The notes under the pieces are model-generated. The model did no database searches and had not been told where the DNA came from. It saw nothing but the letters and a program-made list of their open reading frames with translations. From Cycas panzhihuaensis (taxonomy: Eukaryota > Cycadophyta), in assembly GCA_023213395.1 (NCBI GenBank), contig CM041465.1:148249741-148313740 (forward strand): DNA of 64,000 nucleotides, in the 5' to 3' direction. Within the stretch, counting starts at the first letter, position 1. Every line of letters begins with the position of its first letter. Of this stretch, positions 1-13,080 are shown one piece after another. Both the position numbers and the translations under genes were made by a program.

Positions 1-530
1 CTTTTCTCATTGTATTATAATGTTTTTATATAGACAACTTAAAAAATTAAAAAAATAATAAGTCTAACTTATCATATACCTATCTCTCTGCTCTATAATA
101 CTGATGATGACCTCCTAAAGCTAGTCTTCTGTCAAAATGAGCTCCTGATCACCCAAAAAATGAGAGAAAAAACCTTTAGTTGGCTCATTTTTCCTTCTCT
201 CTCCTACAAAAATGAAATCCATTTCTTATCAATTTTCCTTATAAAGGAAAGGGACTTTTGTCTTTTTTTCGAGGTAGGTTTTTCTTTAGCATCTATGGAA
301 TTTATCATAGTGGATTTTACTTCTTTTCAATTATCATTATTGTATAAAATCACTTTGAGATGCTAAAAACCATCCGTTTTCTCTTTGATAGGCTAAATTA
401 TCATTATTGGGATATATTTACCTTCTCATAGAGTTTATTTACCTTCGGAGGCATGATCCATCATCTCATATTCACTCTTTATATATGGATCCTCATGTTA
501 GTCTCTAGAATAATATTTTGAGTTCTCTTT
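1..530. other. AT-rich sequence, no gene seen
   Basis: The only open frame here is a 68-codon one at 160-366, with no recognisable domain and a composition typical of random AT-rich DNA. No LTR end, PBS or other signal was recognised. Confidence 0.5.
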
Positions 531-531
531 C

Positions 532-915
532 ACCTATTAATGAGCTTAAACTATGATAAGGGCATGCTCTCAGCCTTCTTTCATCTATTAATGAGCTTAA
601 ACTATGATAGACTGACACTTTGAATTCCTTCATTTCTATTAAAGATCCTAAACTATGATAGAAGATAACTCTGAGTCCCTTCTACCTATTAAAGAGCTTA
701 AACTATGATAGGGAACCCTCCAAAATTTGATCGGTAATGAGGTTAAACTATGATAATTAATCTCTAAAGGCCTCCACTGTATTGATGAGGCTAAACTATA
801 ATGGATCCCTCTGAGAGGTCACCTATTAATGAGCTTGAAAACTATGAAAGCCTATCCTTTTTACTTTAGCAAAAAGGTTTCCCTCCAATGCATGGTTAAA
901 GAGAGATAAACTATG
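532..915. repeat. Degenerate ~50-bp minisatellite
   Basis: About eight imperfect copies of a core reading approximately CTATTAATGAGCTTAAACTATG start near 532, 584, 635, 685, 734, 780, 822 and 895. The spacing is close to 50 bp; the sequence between cores is much less conserved than the cores. No coding frame runs through the array. Confidence 0.75.
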
Positions 916-928
916 ACTAGTTGTATAT

Positions 929-1170
929 TAAAGTCCATCTAGTTTATGGGCATTTGATAGTAAAGTCCCATCCAGTTTATGGGTATTAGGTAGTCTTTCT
1001 TTAGTAGTGAAGTCCCATCTAGTTTGTGGGCATTATATAATTTATCTTTGGTGATGGATACCTAGTCCTTTTGGGTGAGTTTTTTAGTGATAATAGGTGC
1101 CCAGTCCTTTTGAGTAAGAGCTGTAAATAATAGCCTTTTGATAGTAGAAACCTAGTCCTTTTGGGTAAGT
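929..1170. repeat. Two further short tandem repeat families
   Basis: Directly after the ~50-bp array come three copies of a unit around AGTCCCATCTAGTTTATGGG (929-953, 962-986, 1010-1033). Three copies of a unit around CCTAGTCCTTTTGGGTAAG follow (1061-1079, 1100-1118, 1151-1169). Copies are spaced about 33-50 bp apart and separated by unrelated AT-rich sequence. Confidence 0.7.
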
Positions 1171-3639
1171 TTATTAGTGAGAGTCTTTTGGTCTTATTAC
1201 TATAGGAATTTTGTCTCAGTTTGGATTATAGAATCGACATAGTTTTTCACCTCATCATTCACGTATCTCATTTAGATTCCCTTCATGTTTGATAATAGAA
1301 TTATCACTTTTGTCATTGCAACCTCTCACCATCTTACTTTCTTTGTGGAGTAGGAGCTTCAGGTGTCAAGGGGGTAAATATTTCACTAAAACCTAGCCTC
1401 ATATTTGTATTTATAACTTTTGATATAGTTCTCATATAGTTTCATAATAAAAATGAATGATAGACTTATTTTATCATGAGTTAGGCCATGTTTTGATGAA
1501 GTAGTTTATTGATTTGCTTAATGATATATGATGAATTATGATGTGTTGTATATTTATGCTATCACCTACTAATGACGGATACTTATGGAATTAAATTTTT
1601 TCTTTCATGATTACTTTTATTTAACTTTTCCCTTGAAACTTTTTCTTTTCATATTTTATCCTTAATTTCACCCAAATTTTATCATTTTTGATCATTTTTG
1701 GGCTTGTTCTCATCATTTTCATCATGCTTTAGGACTCTTTCCTCATTAATGAAGTCATTTGTGCTTAAATTTATGACTAAAAATTAATTTTTTAACTTTT
1801 GATGAGTTAATTTTTATTTTTTCATTTATTGCATTTTTAGTATTGCAAAAAACATGACTAATCGTATTTTTAGAGTAAAGTCATATTTTTGGTAGGTCTA
1901 AATATGTGACTGGTCATATTTTTTACTATTATGCATGTAAAACTCAACTAATGCATTAGATTTTTATATGTTTCCACCTAGATTCAATGAAATCTTATCT
2001 TTCAAATGTCTTAGACTAATCAGTAGTGTATTATTATTCATGATTGAGATCTAGAGAGTCAAGAGATAACGTTTTATATGATTCTTTGGAGATTTTTAGA
2101 GACTTTTTGAAGACTATTGTTATTGTGACTTGAAGATTGGCTTTTGTTGATGCTTTTGGATGAAATTAAGAGGAATATTTGATGTTGAAGCTTGCTACTA
2201 TATTGATGCTTGAATTTTGATGGTTTATTCTTTAGGTTTCATTATTTTTCTTATCATTTTTTGCCTTAAAATTTCTCTCTATTGGTAAAATTTTTCCTAT
2301 CTGATTTCTTATCATTTCACTATTTATTGGAGGTTGTTTGGTGCTCAAAATTTGCTCTTTCTTTCTACTAGTTTTTATGGTGATCTTGTACTTATTTTTT
2401 GGCTTGGAATCTTGGTTGAAAGGTCAACCCTTTATGGGGTTTAAAAAGAAATAGGCTAAGGTGAATCATGGTCATCCCACCACTATCTAAATAGCTCTCT
2501 TCCAATTCTTTCATAGTAGTCTTAATTCCAAGTGGTTTTCCATCCCTTTTAGCTTATATTTGAATATGGTTTAGCCTTTGGTGCTTTTTGTCTTTTTTTC
2601 TTTTGCCCATTTTAAATGAATGTTTGGAGAAATTTAATCAAAAGAAAGAAAAAGAGCCATTTTAAGGCAAAATTTTATAATAAGAAAGAAGTATTAGTTT
2701 TGATTCTTGCATGATTTCACTATTTGATTGGTTTTCATTTCCTTAAAAAGAAAATTTTAAATTGGTGAATGATACATATGTTTGATTTTTCAGATCATTA
2801 GAGGTTCAAGGATTCCTTTAGAGTCCATTTTGCTCCAATTATGATAGAATCTCCAAGTTGTGTGGCTTGTTTCTTATATGAGGATTATCATTAGAGTATG
2901 ATTGGTTACATGGAATATTAATGGTCTGAAACTTCATTTAAATCAACAGTACTACATCTTTAAAATTTCTCTTTTTCATCATAGAATATTCATTCAAAGA
3001 AAAGCTAGCATGTGTATGAGATTAAGAGATTTTCATTAGCATCGCATGCTATTGAATGTTTTGAAAGCTTGCATAAACAATTGTATGTTATGTTGCATCT
3101 CATATTAGTGCTTTTCTTTTCCTAGTTAAGTGTGTGTGTTCCATTTAAAAGAGATAGTTTCATATTTATTTTAGTGTGCTTCATCATAGATGACATGTAT
3201 ATGAGTGCATCTATCATGTTTTCTAGATTAGGGTCGATAGGAATTACAAAATTCTCAACTTATAATTTAATTTTCTCAGATATTATAAGAAATGGTTTTG
3301 TAAATGTCCTATGACTATGGTTATTACTTATATAAAGGATATAAGGCATGTATCAAGAAGTAGTTTGATTATAGTTTATTGACTTATGATATTGTCTGAT
3401 ATATCCCTCTAGATTTAACATAGATGTGAATAGATGATATACCAATGGAATGGAAAACTAGACTTAGTTATTTTATAAATAAAAATTCTACAAATACTAT
3501 GTTATAGGAAAGAAATTAAACTTTAAAATAGTCTAAAATCTATAATACAAGTCCACAAAAGCCTTGAGTCACAATTGGTGAAAGATATACATAAATGTTA
3601 AGATAGATTCTCTTCATATGCTCTTTACAAATTTGAAGA
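1171..3639. other. AT-rich sequence without recognisable gene
   Basis: Only short spurious frames are present (for example 3132-3314). A purine-rich AAGGGGGTAAA near 1366-1377 resembles a polypurine tract, but no LTR pair was found for it. A short stretch around 2898-2925 reads like the start of a LINE endonuclease (VTWNINGL), but nothing beyond it supports a LINE. Confidence 0.4.
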
Positions 3640-4965
3640 GTTGGATTGTTGAAAGAATATTTTCTATATAAGTACATATCGAATTCAATTTAGGCTTAGC
3701 ATTCTTCTTTAATAAATACTTTTATAAAGCTTAAAGTGGTTAAATCAAGAGGGTGATTTAATAGTAAAGGCCAAAATCATAAGAGAATACTTTTTTCCAT
3801 AGAAAATAAGTGATCACTTCATGTAAGGGCAAGTTTACAATAGAATATTAAGAGAAGTAACTACCTCTATTATTATACCATGTATATAAATTAATTTCTA
3901 AAATTACTCCATAATTAACTATCTCATTTCCTTCATATTAATTTTAATCAAGAGAAACGCATGCAATTTAGGAAAGGATCATATAAAAATTTATGATAAC
4001 ACCATATCACTACCAAATAAGGCCCTATGGATTATCATAAGAGTAACTATATGACTAAGGATTTAGAGGATTATATAATCTATCTATAAGGTTCTATAAT
4101 CTAACTACAATAAAGTCATATGGTTGCATATGACAGGCCCAAAATTCATGCTCATTATAAAACATAGATAACCATAACTTGAAAAAATAGAATCATAAAT
4201 CATAATAAATAACAATAGCAGATGATAATCGTAGCAACAAAAAATGGGAAATTAGCAAGCACTAAAGTGCTAAAATCATAATATTAATCCATTATAAAGA
4301 ATAATTATGATACATAATCAGTTCAAGATTTCCATATTTATAAATGCCAAAATGGCCCCTCTTAAAATTTGACTTCATATTAATATTAATCCATTAAAAA
4401 TACCAACTTTGAATCACTCAATTCTAAGATTATTATTATTATAACACACTCTCTTTCTCTATAAATGTAGCTAGATTTTATAGCCAAATATTTCTATCAT
4501 ATATGCTTGCTTTGACTATAATTTTTCTCCCAAATAAAAACTTCAATTCTAAACTTATATATGTTATTCTTCTATCATATTTTCTACATTTCTTTTTAAA
4601 TTCTCTAGAAAAAAATAAATTATTATTTTCTCCTTCTCTTTATACATATTTAGGGCAATATGTGGGTACCTTACTTTTAATGGTTATCATGCATAAAGAC
4701 ATGCTCATATCATTTCCTTCTAACTATAAATGAAATAAAAATTGATATGCATATATTCTTAGTATTATGTGGCCCTCTCATACTATGTCCATAATTTTTC
4801 CATATCTTTTGTGTATGCCATTAATTAGCCATCACATAGAGATGATAGTTACACAGGAAAAGCTATAGATAGGATAACCTAAGTTCTAAAAGAGCATTAT
4901 ATTATCATATGAGCTAATGACTTAACAATGGGGCTAGTTGCTTGAAGGGCAAGTGAAAATACCAT
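3640..4965 (+). repeat. Diverged LTR-like copy, 5' end of gypsy element
   Basis: Blocks here recur in the same order at 10,985-12,075. Examples are the AGTAAAGGCCAAAATC region (3764 versus 11121) and the segment with a TACTTTTAATGGTTATCATGCAT-like core (about 4671 versus 11823). A VTGCCATTAATTAGCCATCACAT-like segment near 4817 matches one near 11970. Order and orientation match, and the two copies bracket gypsy pol relics at 8.2-10.3 kb, so they are most likely the two LTRs of one old element. Divergence is high and the exact ends were not found. Confidence 0.6.
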
Positions 4966-5270
4966 GATGCTAAATATTATTAGATCAATCTTAGGAAGAG
5001 ATCATCTAATATATGACTATGGACTATGTGCATTCATTAGTGACTAGTTGTCTAATAAGGCCAAGCTTTTAATATAATCCTCAATTATATCAAACATGAG
5101 CTTTAAACCTTAGTTAGTATAGTTTGTGTGATCTAGGTATACGTAGTAAAGATTCATAACATTAGCCTCATCAAAAGACCAAACTTAAAGAAGGTGAATA
5201 CCATAATCAAAGTGTCAATAATGGAATCCTTAAGGTTACTTTCACATTAGTTTTAGTAGGGTTACTACTT

Positions 5271-5810
5271 AATGGACTAAGATATTTCATAGGATAGAGT
5301 GTTAACATGAGAGGGTATAAATTAAATCCAACAAAGGATAATTAGGGAAATATTTTTTAAGGCTCCTTATGATGACATTGTTTCCACATAAAAAGTATCT
5401 CCATCTCATATAGCAAGCAATTTACTATGCATTTCATGTTTTATTATTTGCATCTGCATGTTTACTTATTTATGCTTATAATATAATGAAACACATTAGT
5501 CATGTTTATATAAATTAATTTATTCTTAGGATTATCATGTAATGGACTAAGATATTTCATGGGATAGAGCATTAACATGAGAGGGTATAAATCAATTCAA
5601 ATAAAAGATAATTAGGGAAATATTTTTTAAGTCTCCTTATGACAACATTATTTCCACATAAAAAATATCTCCATCTCATATATCAAGCAATTTACTATGC
5701 ACTTCATGTTTTATTATTTGCATCTACATGTTTACTTGTTTATGTTTATAATATAATGAAACACATTAGCCATGTTTATATAAGTTGATTTATTCTTAGG
5801 ATTAGCATGT
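5271..5810. repeat. Tandem duplication, 2 x 270 bp
   Basis: The segment beginning AATGGACTAAGATATTTCAT at 5271 repeats at 5541. The copies are end to end (5271-5540, 5541-5810) with scattered substitutions and near-identical length. It lies in the presumed 5' internal region of the old gypsy element. No reading frame is conserved between copies. Confidence 0.85.
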
Positions 5811-8200
5811 AATATGCTTATAGTAAGGTAGTCATCGAGTGTTATATAATATTAATATCAAATCTAATGGAGATTAAAGAAATATGGATATGAATTTGAG
5901 GTAAATAACCTATCAAAATTAAGGATTAAGAAAGTAATTTGAAGCCCAACAAAATGAATAATGAAACTTAGAAAGAACTCTTAAACTTATAATAAATGGA
6001 ATAAAGCAAGAGAAATCGATTGAAATTTGAGCATTAATAAAGGAGAGCTTGATTTGAAATTTATCCCATTTAGATAGTAATAAAGTCCTAACTTATGTAA
6101 ATATTATTATTCAAATAGGACCAATGCCAAATCATAGCAATGAAAAGATAGACTCCTTAGGAGTGAGGAAATTTTTTTCTCAACTTAAAAGAAATCCATT
6201 GCCTTCAAGCATAAAGATAAGTTCCATAAGAAGAACTCTCATAAGAGACTCATTTAAGCAAATAAGAGTTAACCTAAATAAGACAAATGTTTTGTTTATA
6301 TCCAAACAAATCATTTTTCTATTAAATATCTCCATAAACATAGTAGATCTAATAAGATCTTTCATAAGAGATAAAAGTGGTATTAAGCAATATTTATACT
6401 AGCTTTCAAGATATTAATTTATTCTTAATTAGAGATAAGATGAATGGTATAGGTGCCATAATTTTGTTTGATGTTAATTATTCTCTAAATTTTAATTTTT
6501 CTAACTTTTTAAAAATTTTGAATTTGCCTACTAAATCAATCAATTATGATTGACAAGTGAAGTTTATAAAGAGGTAAGTTACATAAGTATCCAATGAATG
6601 CCTTCCATTAAATTCCATAATTATTAAAGCGTGTAAGAGATATATAAATTTTAGTATTATGGAGATTAACCATTCTAATAACATCCTGAAATAAAAGTAG
6701 TTACCTGCTTGAAATATATACTCACTTTCTAGGAATCATGTTTCTTGATGTTTTTTTTTCTTTTTTGTGTAAATAATGTTTCAATTACTCATTAAATGAG
6801 AAAAATTATGAGTTGAATATGATGAAAAAATGAAGGATGATCCTTAAAGGGATCAACCCTCAATTCTCAAGTACAAGAGACATTAGATTCATTTACCTTC
6901 AATAGTAAAATTCACCTGCCATATAAGAAACATCATAACTAACCACATGCATGAGGATAAAACCCTAAAGGCTATTAGCTTAAGACTTATAACCATATAG
7001 ACTTATAAATCATATTTCAAATAGTATAAGGTTAAAGCCTCAAAGATTGTTAGATCAACATACTAAGTCACATAAATATACATCTTAAATAGAGCCACTA
7101 GAACTAAACCCTATAAGGTAATATTCTTTGGTTGGAGAGTCTTGACTAGCTACAAGCATGAAACCACCATATTAAAGGCTATAAGGCTTGGTCGTAATAC
7201 TAAATGCATTGGAATAGTACTTCATATCTCCATAAGTTAGCATTGCACTTTCTAGTAATGTGAGCTTCCAACCCTAACTATCATAGCTTCCTGACCTACA
7301 AATATGGGGATCGATCATAGTTGACACTACTCATTAAGTTGATAAGATTAGTGCCTCTTCTCTCTTAACTTAAGAAACATGAGATTTAAGACACATCTTG
7401 ATGTTCAACTATTAAAGTACCACACTCTCTCATTCCCAATGATGGACAAAAATTAGAAATATACACTACTACACTAGTCACTTATACAAATACTTTATTG
7501 ACCACTCCTTAATGCATAAACACAATGCCATAAGACCAAAGCATCATTATTAAAGATTTAAAAAATAAAATAAAATATTTTTATTAAGAAGCATATTCAT
7601 AAAGTATCAAAGGAATAGAGAAACCTTAGAAACCTAATATGGTACATACTTAGGCAATCCTCCACTCCCTCTATAAAACCCTTCTAACTTGCAAGTACCT
7701 TAAAGTACACTCTACCTCTTCATAGGTATTTTAAAGCCCTAAGGGAGTACCCACTAATTGAGATCACATAAGGAGTGAAGAAGGAAGAGCAGAGCTCCTC
7801 CTCCCTCTTATCACTCTCCTTACCCATCATCACTCATCTGTTAAAGTCTATTTTAATTTTATCATGTACTTTATTTTATTTACTAAGAAATAAGATTTTA
7901 TCTTTTAAGTGGCTAGGATCTTAGGAATATCCCTTTTACATTAATACTATAGCTTAGAAAAGTGGCTAGAAAACCAACTAGCATGGGTTATGTCATTTAA
8001 AGTTGAGAAGCCAAATGATATAGAAGGTAAGTCAAATATGTATGGTATTGGATTTTTTATTAATGAATATTACAGTCTTTTTCTACATAACTTACCTTGT
8101 GATTGACCTATTCAAAGGAAAATAGGCCACGTAATCTAGTTGGATGGAGCAATAAAACTTATCTATCATATATTCTATTATTTAAGTCATGGGGAGAAAG
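5811..8200 (+). other. Presumed gypsy leader and gag region, unrecognisable
   Basis: By position, between the left LTR-like copy and pol, this should hold the leader, gag and protease of the gypsy element. No gag, zinc-knuckle or protease motif could be read in any frame. The 92-codon frame at 6124-6402 has no recognisable domain and a similar-length frame runs antisense to it, so I do not call it a gene. Confidence 0.35.
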
Positions 8201-8210
8201 AGGAAATAAA

Positions 8211-9385
8211 AAAGAAGATCAAAGAGCTTCTAGAAAAATAATTTGTATAACCCAAATTGTCATTTGGATTACCAATCCTTCTAATTAAAAAGAAGGATAG
8301 CATAATAAGAATTTCTATAGATTATAAGCCTTTATACAAGGCAACTATTAGGAATAAATATCCTCTTATAGGGATTAATGACTTACTTGACTGTATGTGG
8401 GCATGTATCATATTTTCCATGATTGATTTAAGAAGTGGTTATCACTAAATTATAATTCATGAATATCATACTAAGAAAATTCTCTTGCCACTAGAGATAC
8501 CTATTATGAATTCCTTATCACTTCTTTAAGTAGAACAAACGCTTCAACTTATTTCATGAGATCAATGGGTAATATTTTTAGACAATATTTGGGTAAAATA
8601 ATGGTTGTAATCACACATAATATTATGATATTTTTTTATAATAAGAATGCTTATCTGTGCCACTTAAGAACAATATTAGAAATCTTAAGGAATAACAATT
8701 TGTATGGAACTTCTTATAAATGTGATTTCATAAGAAAGATAATATCCTAACCATATTATTTTAGCTAAAGGAATCACTATGGATTCTAAGTAGATAAAAG
8801 CATTAAAAGAATGGAAGACATTTATGACTATGCATGAAGTAAGAAGTCATTTTTTTCTTACATGGCAAACTTTTATAAAAAACTTGTGTAACATTTATAT
8901 ATTACAGGCTTCTTAGGATAGCCTACTTATAAAAAATAATAGATTAATATAGAAAGAAAAACATTCAACTAATTTTGAGCTCTTACAAATAAAATAAGGA
9001 GAAGCTCTTATATTAATTCTTCTTGCCCCCCTAAAATGTTCTAAGTTATATGAAAATGTAATTGAATTCATTATTATAGTAATCTCAATATGATATGGAA
9101 AAGTAATTCCTTATGAGAGTGGGAAAATTAATGGAGGTTACTAAAGATATCCTCTTGATTAAGAGTTTTTAACTATCATATGTGTAAGAAACATTTAGAA
9201 ACATTAGTTAAAAAGAAATAGATTTCAAGTGGTTATGGACCACAAATCTTTAGTTAGTATCGAAGAGCCTACTTTAAGGCAATATAGATGTGATATGTTA
9301 GTTTAAGAATATAGATTTAAACTCATTTACTAAATGGATAAAAAATATATAGCAATAGATGATCTCACAAGAATGCCTTAAGAAA
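8211..9385 (+). pseudogene. Ty3/gypsy reverse transcriptase and RNase H relic
   Basis: In family members this polyprotein segment copies element RNA into DNA. From 8214 the + strand reads KKIKELLEK, then after two stops LSFGLPILLIKKK, ISIDYKPLYKATIRNKYPL and SMIDLRSGYH, the standard N-terminal RT blocks of Ty3/gypsy. The catalytic box (family FIDDILIYS) is degraded to THNIMIFFYN near 8615, so both aspartates are lost. The thumb/connection region follows (MHEVRSHF near 8834). The RNase H region has a segment like FQVVMDHKSL near 9226 and the family DDLTRMP-like end near 9370. Several stops and frame changes make it non-functional. LTR-like copies at 3.6-5.0 and 11.0-12.1 kb bracket it. Confidence 0.85.
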
Positions 9386-9639
9386 TTAATGTAGTGGTGT
9401 TATAAGGAATCTTCACTGAAGAAATCAAGGAAAAACAAAATTAATATACATGATATTAAATAATAAGGGATTATTCATAAAAATATAGAAACCCTTCATA
9501 TAAACTTTAACTTATGGCATAACATCATTTAAAAAGGAAATTGAATAATGCTTTCCTAGTGTACCAAAATTAAATTAGAAAATCCTTTGTGGGCTTTATC
9601 ATGCCTATGTTTTAGGCATGTTAGTAGAGATAAAACTCA

Positions 9640-10345
9640 CTAAACAACTAAGAAATGTATTTACTAGAAAAATATAAATAAGTAAATCTCAAACTATAAG
9701 AAATCATGTGAGGCTTATTAAGTAATCAAAGTTAAAGCAAAGCTACTAGTAGGGTGGTTGATGCTCATATCTATGCTTGAAGGCAAATCGTAAATTACAT
9801 TGATGAATTTTTAAGCTAACTTACCTAAGGCATAAGCACAACATGAATATATCTTAGTGGTACTATATAGACACATTAAAATGGTTAGATTCATCCCTTT
9901 TTATTCAATACATAAGGAAGAAAACATTATAATAATCTTAATTACTAGGGTAGGTTCCCAACATGGATTTCTTAAGTCTATTACAAATGATAAAGACCCA
10001 AAGTTTTCATGATAATTTTGGGGGAAATTATTTAGGGCTTTCAAAACCAAACTTGACTCTAATAGTAGGGATCACACCCAAATAAGTGGGCAAGATAAGA
10101 GAGTAAATCAAATTATGGAAGATATGCTAAGGTTGTATATAGTGGTAAAGTAAACCATTTAGGAAGATTGGTTTCTATTTGTAGAATTTTTAACATAATA
10201 ATGATAAACATTTAACAATTAGGACAACTCCTTTTAGAGTTAAATATAATCATGATGCACTTATCTATTTAGAAGTGGTTCTTTTAAACTTTATATATAA
10301 ATCATAAATATCATTAGAGATTTTTAAGGGAATGCAATAAGAATT
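9640..10345 (+). pseudogene. Ty3/gypsy integrase relic
   Basis: Integrase inserts the DNA copy into the host chromosome. A degraded zinc-binding region is visible near 9710 (CEAY followed by a family-like KVKAK stretch). The core is clearest around 9985-10140: ITNDKDPKF matches the family IVSDRDPRF block. A region corresponding to FWKSLFKALGTKL follows, then SGQDKRVNQIMEDMLR in place of the usual DGQSERTNQILEDMLR. A C-terminal EFTYNNSYH-like relic follows near 10180. Stops are frequent. It sits immediately downstream of the RT/RNase H relic in the normal Ty3/gypsy order (RT, RNase H, integrase). Confidence 0.85.
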
Positions 10346-10984
10346 AAAATAGTATTAAAAAAACACGAAAAGAGCTTATGCAAGGATAAAATCATGTGTA
10401 AATCAAAATAAAACTCCATAAACTTTTAGTATATAAGGTTATATTTATCTTAGGTTAAAATATAATACATCCTTATCAATAGGAAAATATGTTAATTATC
10501 TCTTAAGCATTACAAATCTTTCCAAATTACTAGAAAGATAAATGAAACAACATATAGATTGTAACTTCATATATATATAAAGATACATCTTGTATTTTAT
10601 ACTACCTTCTTAAATAATGAGTTATCTAGGTTTAACAGCAATATACTAAGCTATGAAGACATTCATCATGTAAAAAAAGTAGCATATGATCTAATTCAAT
10701 CATTTAATACCATGTTTTTAAAGTTAAAAAGTAAAAATATACATGAATACTTGATTAAGTGGTTGTATAGAGGAGGTCACATTGGAATCATTAGCCTTTG
10801 CTAGATGAACATGCATTATTGAGGATAGTGATCTCTTGATTAAAGGTATAAATGTTATTAGACATAAACTCTCCTTCAAAATATATAAAAACATGTAATA
10901 TAAGGCACTAAAAGCCCTAAACACTTATTATATTAAGGATATTCATGGATACCAAGAGAGATTCCCCTTATATTCTCTTTTTAT
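10346..10984 (+). other. 3' end of gypsy internal region, no clear domain
   Basis: This lies between the integrase relic and the right LTR-like copy. By position it should contain the integrase C-terminus and a polypurine tract, but neither could be read with confidence. The frame at 10724-10924 on the minus strand has no family signature. Confidence 0.35.
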
Positions 10985-12075
10985 AATATCAAGGGATGGC
11001 TTATTAAGAGAATATTTTTCATCCATGTGTATATTGAGTTCAAAGGAGATTTAGAATTATTCTTTAATAGATACTTATAGTGAGCTTAAAGAGGTTGAAG
11101 CATGGGGGCATATGAAAAGTAAAGGCCAAAATCCTAAGAGAATAATGTCAACTATAGAAAATTAGTGGGCACTCCATGCAAAATTAGTTTTTCTATAGAA
11201 GGATAAAAGAAGTACCTCCATCAATATTTCATATATATGAATTATATTCAAAATTTTCCCCCTAGGGAACCCTCTCTCTTCCTTATAATTTATAAATTAA
11301 GAGTAAGGTAAATTACTTAGGAAATGATAATAGAAGTTATTTATAGCAAGTTTATACCATTCCACTTAAGACTTATATAACTTCCAAAATGAGTTGTATA
11401 GTCTATTACTATGACATTTATAAGGCTATGACTTTAGAGGATCGCATGGCTTGTATAAATAAATATACAATGTATATAAAATAAATTTGTATGGTCATAT
11501 ATATAGTCTATACATATGGACTTAATAATGGGATTTTAGACCATATATTTAAGGGTTTAAAATGTGCATTAAATTCCACATTTAATGGCTAAAAAATGCT
11601 ATATATATATAAGTAGAATTTATATCTAACTATTTCTATTATATACATATGTAACAATTATGGTTTTTCTCTTAAACAAAAACCCAAAATTATGAACTTA
11701 TATAGGTCATTTTCTAGTATGATTTGTTGTATCATTTTTATATTTAATAACATGCAGAGAATATTATATTCTTATTCTATTCATGTATATTTTGTTTACA
11801 TTTATAGACATATGTATAAACTTTACTTTTAATAACTATCATTCATGAGAACTTAGTTATAGCAATTACTTTTATATGTAGATAAAAATTAATTTTGATA
11901 TATAATTATTGTTAGGATTACAACAAGTTATCGTAGCATATTTGCCATTGTTCTATGTGTGTTATACATGCCATTAGTTAGACATGACATGGAGATGATA
12001 ATTATATAGAAATAATTATAAACATAATCAGCTAAGTGCCAAAAGACATATATGTTCCTTATGAGTTAGTGACCT
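10985..12075 (+). repeat. Diverged LTR-like copy, 3' end of gypsy element
   Basis: Collinear with 3640-4965, in the same orientation, across most of its length. The shared order ends close to the TA/TG microsatellite at 12.1 kb, which may have eroded the right boundary. The divergence suggests that this is the oldest element in the window. Confidence 0.6.
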
Positions 12076-12140
12076 AAGAATTTTATTAATCTCATTTTAT
12101 TATAGATCATATGCATGAATCTCAATAAGAGGTAATTTAA

Positions 12141-12344
12141 GATATATATATACATACACACACACACACACACACAGACACACACACACACACATACACA
12201 TACACAAATGTGTGTGTGTGTGTGTATACATATATATACAAATAACTATATATCTCAACAAGAGGTAATTCAAGATTATAGATATATATATATATATATA
12301 TCCGTGTGTGTGTATGTATATATAGATTATATATATATATATAT

Positions 12345-12395
<51 letters not shown>

Positions 12396-12422
12396 ATATA
12401 GATACATACATATATACATGTA

Positions 12423-12453
<31 letters not shown>

Positions 12454-12468
12454 GTATGTATATATGTG

Positions 12469-12547
<79 letters not shown>

Positions 12548-12609
12548 ATAAATAGATAGATAGATAATCGATATATATATATACATATCTACATATGCAT
12601 ACATATCTA

Positions 12610-12687
<78 letters not shown>

Positions 12688-12694
12688 TATACAC

Positions 12695-12734
<40 letters not shown>

Positions 12735-12742
12735 GTGTGTGT

Positions 12743-12778
<36 letters not shown>
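12141..12778. repeat. Compound TA/TG/CA/GA microsatellite
   Basis: Runs of CA (12159-12207), TG (12350-12385, 12617-12687), TA (12470-12514, 12700-12775) and GA (12515-12543) are mixed with TATG and TAGA units, followed by a run of about 16 T. All long frames over this tract are repetitive YI/CV/HT strings and are not genes. The tract continues at 16,153 after an interrupting LTR element. Confidence 0.95.
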
Positions 12779-12791
<13 letters not shown>

Positions 12792-12792
<1 letters not shown>

Positions 12793-13071
12793 GTTAGGAT
12801 TAGGAATGTAACAAGCATATCAAACCCTAATGGTGAGTAACAAAAAGATGAAGTATATATAAAGTGGATACCATGTTGGAGAATTGGCCAAAACTTGATT
12901 ATGAACAAATAAGAGTATATACTTATAGTACAATCTCACCACTAGAGAGAGAACCCCATTGGACTACTTAGAGGTGGCACACATATCAAGGTGGCCCACA
13001 ACTCTAATATAAAATACAAAAGATAGAGAGAGTCTACATAGGGCTAATGAAATTAAGTATTACACCCAACA
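12792..13071 (-). repeat. 3' LTR of small non-coding element (280 bp)
   Basis: A 280-bp block beginning TGTTAGGATTAGG and ending CACCCAACA on the + strand; its near-identical partner is at 15,873-16,152. TG...CA ends are present. The element reads on the minus strand because the PBS adjoins the right copy and the PPT adjoins this one. Confidence 0.9.
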
Positions 13072-13080
13072 TTCCCCCCT
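13072..13080 (-). other. Polypurine tract of small element
   Basis: The + strand reads TTCCCCCCT directly after the left LTR, so the minus strand carries AGGGGGGAA immediately before its 3' LTR. This is the normal place for the plus-strand primer. Confidence 0.8.

Noticed and set aside
1366-1377. Purine-rich AAGGGGGTAAA as a polypurine tract
   Set aside because: No LTR pair or internal domain could be attached to it.
2880-3000. Possible LINE endonuclease start (VTWNINGL)
   Set aside because: Only one short motif, with no endonuclease or RT sequence downstream.
6124-6402. 92-codon frame as a gene
   Set aside because: No domain, and a frame of similar length runs antisense; expected by chance in this composition.
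12100-12908. Several frames of 60-130 codons on both strands
   Set aside because: Microsatellite translations, as above.
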